Origin: CAYVQF01 sp964454015
GTDB lineage: Bacteria; Myxococcota_A; Bradymonadia; UBA4248
Length of the DNA stretch: 18,715 nt
NCBI GenBank assembly: GCA_964454015.1
Contig: CAYVQF010000081.1
Coordinates: forward strand, 1 to 18,715
Direction of reading: 5' to 3'
A program made the position numbers and the translations under genes. The stretch's first letter is position 1; every line of letters starts with the position of its first letter. Shown here in pieces: positions 13,627-18,715 of this stretch. The notes under the pieces were generated by a model. It searched no databases. It had not been told where the DNA came from and saw only the letters and a list, made by a program, of their open reading frames with translations.

Positions 13627-15318
13627 ATGACTGCGAACAATGACAATGCAAGCGAAAACGATCCTGTTGTGGTACCTGCTCGGATGATCAACGAGTGGGC
13701 TTATTGCCCAAGGTTGGCTTTCATGGAATGGGCCCAAGGGGAGTGGGATGACAACCACTACACCATCGATGGGGCCTATAGGCATCGGCGGACGGACAAG
13801 CCCGGTCCGGAGCTGCCGCCACCTGAAGAGGTGCCTGAGATCAAGATGGCGACGCGCTCCGTGTGGTTGACCTGTGAAGAAGAGGCCATCACAGCGCGCA
13901 TCGATCTCTTGGAGGTGGAAGACGGCGAAGTCTGTGTGGTGGACACCAAAAGGGGGAGCGTGCCTGACGTGGAGGATGGTGCCTATGAACCCGAGCGCGT
14001 ACAGCTCTGCGCACAGGCCTTGGTTCTGCGCAGCCACGGCTATGCCTGCCACAGCGCCATGATCTACTACGCTGAATCCAGGCGACGCGTGGACATCGTC
14101 ATCGACGATGCTCTGGTGGCGAGGACCCGGGAGATCGTGGGTGAGTTTCGCGCCGCGGTCGAGCGCAACGAGATCCCGGCGCCCCTGGAAGACTCCCCCA
14201 AGTGTCGAGGCTGCTCGCTGGTTGGCATTTGTCTGCCAGATGAAGTCAATCTCCTGGCCAAGATCGGCGCCAAGGCTGCCGAACCGGCCAAGATGCGGCA
14301 GTTGCTCGCCCCGTGTGATGAAGGTTTACCGCTGGCGGTGACGACCCAAGGCGCCAAGATTCGCAAACGCAAAGGGGAGTTCGACATCTATGTGGAGGAC
14401 GAGCGGGTGGGCTCGACCCGGCTGCGGGAAACCACCGAGGTGCTGCTCTTTGGCCGGGTGGAGATCACCACCCCGTGTTTACAAGCTGCGATGGAAGAGG
14501 AGATACCCGTCTGCTTCTTTTCTCAGGGCGGATGGTTCTATGGGATGGCGACGGGGCATCCCCACAAGAACGTCCACCTGCGCATTGCCCAATACGCGTG
14601 TGCAGGTTCGGAGACGAAATCCTTGGACATCGCCCGTGAGATGGTGCGTTCCAAGATTCGCAATCAGCGCACGGTGCTGCGGCGTAACCACCCTGGCTTG
14701 ACGCCCTATGTGTTGGCGGAGCTGCAGCGTTTGGCTGATGAAGCGCGCCAGGCGAATGAGCCAGAGACCTTGTTGGGGCTCGAGGGGAGCGCGGCGCGCC
14801 ACTATTTTCAACATTTTGGTGACTTGCTGCGCGACGGCGAGGGGCAGGCCTTCGATTTTGAGAAGCGCAACCGGCGACCGCCGCGGGACCCAGTGAACGC
14901 GGCGCTCAGTTATGCCTATGCCATGTTGACCAAGGACGCCATGCACGCGGTGCTGGCAGCCGGTTTCGACCCCTATTTGGGCTTCTTTCACCGGCCGCGC
15001 TACGGGAGGCCGGCATTGGCTCTGGACCTGATGGAGGAGTTCAGGCCGCTCATTGCCGACTCGGTGGTCTTGACGGCCTTCAACAACGGCGAGCTGAATC
15101 GAAAGAGTTTTGTGCGCAACGCCGCTGGTTGTGCCTTCACCAGCTACGGCAAGCGAGACCTGATCCGCTGTTATGAGCGGCGCATGGATCAGCAGATCAC
15201 CCACCCGCTTTTTGGCTACACCATCACTTGGCGGCGGATGATGCAAGTACAGGCGCGATTACTGGGACGGCATGTGATGGGTGAGATTCCCGCCTACGTG
15301 CCCATTGAGACACGTTGA
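13627..15318 (+). CDS. cas4-cas1: Cas4-Cas1 fusion, adaptation protein
   Basis: The product is 563 residues. Residues 1 to about 215 are Cas4, a RecB-like nuclease with an iron-sulfur cluster. The four cluster cysteines are C27 (AYCPRL) and C193, C196, C202 (CRGCSLVGIC). Nuclease motifs are RIDLLE (D93), VVDTKRG (D106, K108) and Q126 in VQLCAQAL. Residues from about 225 are Cas1, the integrase. Its metal ligands are E386 in GLEGSAARHYF, H455 in GFFHRP and D467 in LDLMEEFRP. All key residues are present. In the type I-G system of Geobacter sulfurreducens such a fusion selects TTN-PAM spacers. The ATG at 13627 has only a weak GAGG-like site (GAGGCG), suggesting a separate promoter or lower expression than the effector genes. 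Confidence 0.95.
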   Translation: MTANNDNASENDPVVVPARMINEWAYCPRLAFMEWAQGEWDDNHYTIDGAYRHRRTDKPGPELPPPEEVPEIKMATRSVWLTCEEEAITARIDLLEVEDGEVCVVDTKRGSVPDVEDGAYEPERVQLCAQALVLRSHGYACHSAMIYYAESRRRVDIVIDDALVARTREIVGEFRAAVERNEIPAPLEDSPKCRGCSLVGICLPDEVNLLAKIGAKAAEPAKMRQLLAPCDEGLPLAVTTQGAKIRKRKGEFDIYVEDERVGSTRLRETTEVLLFGRVEITTPCLQAAMEEEIPVCFFSQGGWFYGMATGHPHKNVHLRIAQYACAGSETKSLDIAREMVRSKIRNQRTVLRRNHPGLTPYVLAELQRLADEARQANEPETLLGLEGSAARHYFQHFGDLLRDGEGQAFDFEKRNRRPPRDPVNAALSYAYAMLTKDAMHAVLAAGFDPYLGFFHRPRYGRPALALDLMEEFRPLIADSVVLTAFNNGELNRKSFVRNAAGCAFTSYGKRDLIRCYERRMDQQITHPLFGYTITWRRMMQVQARLLGRHVMGEIPAYVPIETR

Positions 15319-15333
15319 GATAGGAGGCCTGTG

Positions 15334-15627
15334 ATGACACCGACATGCACGTTGATTATGTATGACATTTCTCACCCCAAGCGCCTGCGGGAGGTTTATC
15401 AGATATGCCGGGGCTTTGGTCTGCACATCCAGTACAGCGTTTTTCGCGCTGACTTGACCAAGTCGGCGCGCGCGGCGCTGATTGCGGCGTTGGCCGATGT
15501 GATCAACCACCGAGAGGACCAAGTGTTGTTGGTGGCGCTCGGTCCGGCCGACGGCAAAGCCAAGGGGGCCTTCTTCTCAGTGGGTCGCGCCTACGAGCAC
15601 CCCGAGCGCTACGCGCATATCTATTGA
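15334..15627 (+). CDS. cas2: Cas2, adaptation protein
   Basis: The 97-residue product forms the Cas2 dimer that bridges Cas1 units during spacer integration. The start is taken as ATG at 15334, because AGGAGG at 15322-15327 is then six bases away; a GTG at 15331 is only three bases from it. The first strand carries the family Asp in LIMYDIS (D11). KRLREVYQICRGFG and IQYSVFRADL follow, as expected for Cas2. It lies 15 bases after cas4-cas1 and closes the recognised cas gene set. Confidence 0.93.
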   Translation: MTPTCTLIMYDISHPKRLREVYQICRGFGLHIQYSVFRADLTKSARAALIAALADVINHREDQVLLVALGPADGKAKGAFFSVGRAYEHPERYAHIY

Positions 15628-15636
15628 GGTGAGGTA

Positions 15637-15858
15637 GTGGGGGAGGACTGTCCTCGCCGCGGCGGCTACTGGGACCACCGCCCGTGTTCTTTGTGCCAAC
15701 CTCGGACTCGGGCGCGCTTTTATGGAAACGGGGTTGGGAGTATTGTGGTTGATGCGCGTGGGTTGAAGTGTTGTCCGTTTCGAGCGCTTGGGTCATGCGC
15801 GCGGTACTTGGCAGCGCTCGCAAAGGAGGAAGACGATAGGTTATGGACGTTTGCCTGA
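15637..15858 (+). CDS. Possible small Cys-rich protein between cas2 and the array
   Basis: An open frame of 73 codons starts at GTG 15637, nine bases after the cas2 stop, with a GAGGTGAGG-like site just upstream. It contains six Cys: C5, then CSLC (17-20), CC (45-46) and C53 in GSCARYL. Spacing such as CxxC...CC...C would suit a metal or cluster site. The frame ends in an acidic AKEEDDRLWTF tail. I do not recognise the family. Codon use is mixed, and the region could instead be the distal part of the CRISPR leader, so the call is tentative. Confidence 0.4.
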   Translation: MGEDCPRRGGYWDHRPCSLCQPRTRARFYGNGVGSIVVDARGLKCCPFRALGSCARYLAALAKEEDDRLWTFA

Positions 15859-15968
15859 ATGTCTCAACGGCGCGGTGGCGGGAGGCGAAGCGGATATGCG
15901 TCGTCATTGCCGAGCGCTCGAAATTGGGGGTGAAAGCTCCTGAAAGGAGGGATGAATTGGACAGGGCT
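15859..15968 (+). promoter_or_regulatory. CRISPR leader (leader-proximal 110 bases)
   Basis: This stretch separates the last open frame from the first repeat, on the cas2 side where new spacers should be inserted. It holds the direct repeat TGAAAG (15931-15936 and 15941-15946) and the small hairpin CTCCT (15937-15941), GAA, AGGAG (15945-15949). I see no clear -35/-10 pair, and it is not strongly AT-rich. The assignment rests on position and on array orientation. Confidence 0.55.
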
Positions 15969-18715
15969 CCTTTTCCGCGTTATTAAACGCGGCCCCATTG
16001 AAGTCCGCCCCTTTCAAGTCGCTTCCTGACAGGCGCTGTCCTTTTCCGCGTTATTAAACGCGGCCCCATTGAAGTTTTACACCTACATGCAGACTGGTCT
16101 TTTTGTTTGTCCCTTTTCCGCGTTATTAAACGCGGCCCCATTGAAGTCGCTGAAAACTGGAACCAAGGCAAACCAAGGGTGATGTCCCTTTTCCGCGTTA
16201 TTAAACGCGGCCCCATTGAAGTTGGTCTCGATGGCGTCGACCCGTGGGACAAGGCGCGACCTTTTCCGCGTTATTAAACGCGGCCCCATTGAAGTTTTCG
16301 TCAGTGAAGTCTAGCGACAAACGAAGCAAGCTCCTTTTCCGCGTTATTAAACGCGGCCCCATTGAAGTTATCTTCGCCTTGTCTATTGAATACCAGTTTA
16401 TCACGCCTTTTCCGCGTTATTAAACGCGGCCCCATTGAAGTGCGAGTATAATGAAGGAAGAGACACAGAGGGTGTCTCCCTTTTCCGCGTTATTAAACGC
16501 GGCCCCATTGAAGTTACCTAGAGCTTGTGCAGACTTACGTGCTTTATCAGCCCTTTTCCGCGTTATTAAACGCGGCCCCATTGAAGTGTCTTTGTACAAT
16601 ACAAGCGGCTTCTCTGCAACAACCCTTTTCCGCGTTATTAAACGCGGCCCCATTGAAGTAAATTCTGCTTACTTCGCAAAAGTTGTGTGGTGACAGGCCT
16701 TTTCCGCGTTATTAAACGCGGCCCCATTGAAGTGGCTTTTTTTGTTATACTAAGCCAAGCACCGTGGCCCTTTTCCGCGTTATTAAACGCGGCCCCATTG
16801 AAGTGCTTGTTTCATTGACACAACAGAAGCAGAAACACAACCTTTTCCGCGTTATTAAACGCGGCCCCATTGAAGTGACTTACATTGCAGCGGGAATTGC
16901 TGCACTTGTTGAAGGCCTTTTCCGCGTTATTAAACGCGGCCCCATTGAAGTGTCTGTGGGCGTGAGGGTAAGCCTTACGCCTGAGTTCCTTTTCCGCGTT
17001 ATTAAACGCGGCCCCATTGAAGTAAAGCCAGCATAGTCTTCTGTCGTCTTGATTTCTAGCCTTTTCCGCGTTATTAAACGCGGCCCCATTGAAGTGAAAA
17101 TGAACCAGATACACAAAGACTGCGAAATCTGTCCTTTTCCGCGTTATTAAACGCGGCCCCATTGAAGTTGTTGATTCTTTCAACCAACTTATTGAAATTG
17201 TTGCCCCTTTTCCGCGTTATTAAACGCGGCCCCATTGAAGTCCTCTGTAACCTATTTTTTTGTATGTGGTGCGCTCAACCTTTTCCGCGTTATTAAACGC
17301 GGCCCCATTGAAGTTTGTGTTGTAACTTGTTGTTTTATAAAGAAACTCTCTGCCTTTTCCGCGTTATTAAACGCGGCCCCATTGAAGTCCCATGAGGAGA
17401 CTGGAAAAATAATAATATAATGTTCCTTTTCCGCGTTATTAAACGCGGCCCCATTGAAGTTGTCTTGTGCAGTGTGTCGAACATGCCCGTAAGCACCTTT
17501 TCCGCGTTATTAAACGCGGCCCCATTGAAGTTTACGGCGGTAACGGCTGACTGGCGCGCGCAATACGCCTTTTCCGCGTTATTAAACGCGGCCCCATTGA
17601 AGTTTGCATATAATGAGATATTCTACCAAGATGCTCAACCTTTTCCGCGTTATTAAACGCGGCCCCATTGAAGTATTTCCTCATCGACGCCATAGGGGCG
17701 TTTTTGGGCCCTTTTCCGCGTTATTAAACGCGGCCCCATTGAAGTGGTATTTGGCGTCGTGGCCTATTCTCGCTGTGTGCGCCTTTTCCGCGTTATTAAA
17801 CGCGGCCCCATTGAAGTAACAGGAAAAGCAAAAGACGCAAACAAGATATTGCTTCCTTTTCCGCGTTATTAAACGCGGCCCCATTGAAGTTCACCGTACA
17901 AAGGACATTCTTTGTCTGAATTCGGCCTTTTCCGCGTTATTAAACGCGGCCCCATTGAAGTGAGACACTTGTGGAACTACCGCGAACAGGAGAGTTATCC
18001 TTTTCCGCGTTATTAAACGCGGCCCCATTGAAGTTATTCTTCACACAAAGAATATATCGGATTAATGAATTCCTTTTCCGCGTTATTAAACGCGGCCCCA
18101 TTGAAGTGACCTCTGTTAAAGGCGTTTCATCAAACAGTGTCTTAATCCTTTTCCGCGTTATTAAACGCGGCCCCATTGAAGTCCTAACATCTTGAATTTT
18201 TTAGGGGCTTTCGTGTCGCCTTTTCCGCGTTATTAAACGCGGCCCCATTGAAGTATGTTAGGCAAATTCTTTTGCCTACTCGGTAATCTTTCTCCTTTTC
18301 CGCGTTATTAAACGCGGCCCCATTGAAGTGTAACACTTGAAAACCCAAAGACAAAATCCAGAACAGCCTTTTCCGCGTTATTAAACGCGGCCCCATTGAA
18401 GTGTTGGAAACACTAATGCTTTGTATTCAGGCTATGGACCTTTTCCGCGTTATTAAACGCGGCCCCATTGAAGTCCCAAGCGTAGTAAAAACCACAGGTT
18501 AACTGCGCCTCCAACCCTTTTCCGCGTTATTAAACGCGGCCCCATTGAAGTGGCAACAGAACCCAACCCCGATTGGCTTCGCGCAAGCCTTTTCCGCGTT
18601 ATTAAACGCGGCCCCATTGAAGTTAACAAGAGTGTCATAGTCTGCTTTTACTTGTCCGTTCCTTTTCCGCGTTATTAAACGCGGCCCCATTGAAGTTGCG
18701 CCGCAGAGCGCCGTT
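15969..18715 (+). CRISPR. Type I-G CRISPR array: 38 repeats, 37 complete spacers, continues past the window
   Basis: The 36-bp repeat is CCTTTT, stem CCGCGTT, loop ATTA, stem AACGCGG, tail CCCCATTGAAGT. The first repeat is 15969-16004, the second 16040-16075, the last 18661-18696, and 19 bases of a further spacer (18697-18715) reach the edge. All 38 copies read as identical. Spacers are 35-41 bases, mostly 36 or 37, with no duplicates noticed. Orientation is + because the cas2/leader side is on the left and the tail ends in ATTGAAG-like sequence, the usual type I 5' handle. Most spacers are AT-rich compared with the chromosome. Csb2 (Cas6-like part) is the expected processing enzyme. The absence of a degenerate terminal repeat confirms that the distal end lies outside the window. 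Confidence 0.99.

Noticed and set aside
13208..13630. 140-codon frame on the + strand ending at the start of cas4-cas1
   Set aside because: It overlaps the end of csb2 in another frame and runs through the hairpins. No domain or ribosome binding site was found.
15952..16026. Mini-frame from an ATG after AAGGAGGG running into the first spacer
   Set aside because: The spacing from the purine-rich site to the ATG is only about two bases, and the frame consists largely of repeat sequence.
15983..18690. Many short open frames on both strands with repeated peptides such as FNGAAFNNAEK and LFRVIKRGPIEV
   Set aside because: They are translations of the CRISPR repeat and change frame with spacer length. 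They are not proteins.

Overview
The window holds a complete type I-G (formerly I-U) CRISPR-Cas locus on the + strand, followed by a long CRISPR array that runs off the right edge. To its left are unrelated chromosomal genes, all on the - strand. The DNA is GC-rich (my estimate is 60-65% in coding regions). The large lipoprotein carries Cys-rich 'DCDG' putative metal-binding motifs and WxVG-type repeats of the kind common in Myxococcota and Bradymonadota-like bacteria. I therefore infer a myxobacterium-like or deltaproteobacterial host, without certainty.

Layout. 1-230: possible decayed fragment of a ceramidase-like gene. 228-1088 (-): secreted protein of unknown function. 1101-1383: intergenic, with two copies of a hairpin repeat; a third copy lies at 5804-5833. 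1384-1794 (-): DUF5071 protein. 1829-2380 (-): P-loop kinase-like protein. 2472-5345 (-): 957-residue lipoprotein. 5346-6204: divergent intergenic region, unusually rich in structure, with five 55-bp tandem hairpin units, a perfect 11-bp-arm palindrome, further direct and inverted repeats, and a candidate cas promoter flanked by an 8-bp inverted repeat. 6205-15627 (+): cas3, csx17 (cas8), csb1 (cas7), csb2 (cas5-cas6), a cas4-cas1 fusion, and cas2. 15637-15858: possible small Cys-rich ORF. 15859-15968: leader-side sequence. 15969 to the end: 38 identical 36-bp repeats with 37 complete spacers.

How it works together. Csb2 (Cas6-like part) is expected to process the array transcript. Csx17, Csb1 and Csb2 form the crRNA-guided surveillance complex, and Cas3 (helicase plus C-terminal HD nuclease) degrades the target. 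The Cas4-Cas1 fusion with Cas2 adds spacers at the leader end. Most spacers are clearly more AT-rich than the host, which suggests AT-rich invaders.

The most interesting unannotated signal is in the 216-bp gap between csb2 and cas4-cas1, the only large gap in the operon. It holds a degenerate CRISPR repeat: a different 7-bp stem followed by the same CCCCATTG tail. After a short pseudo-spacer comes a second hairpin with weaker repeat likeness. This is the architecture of a crRNA-like regulatory or antitoxin RNA (CreA/CreR type), which here would be encoded inside a type I-G operon.
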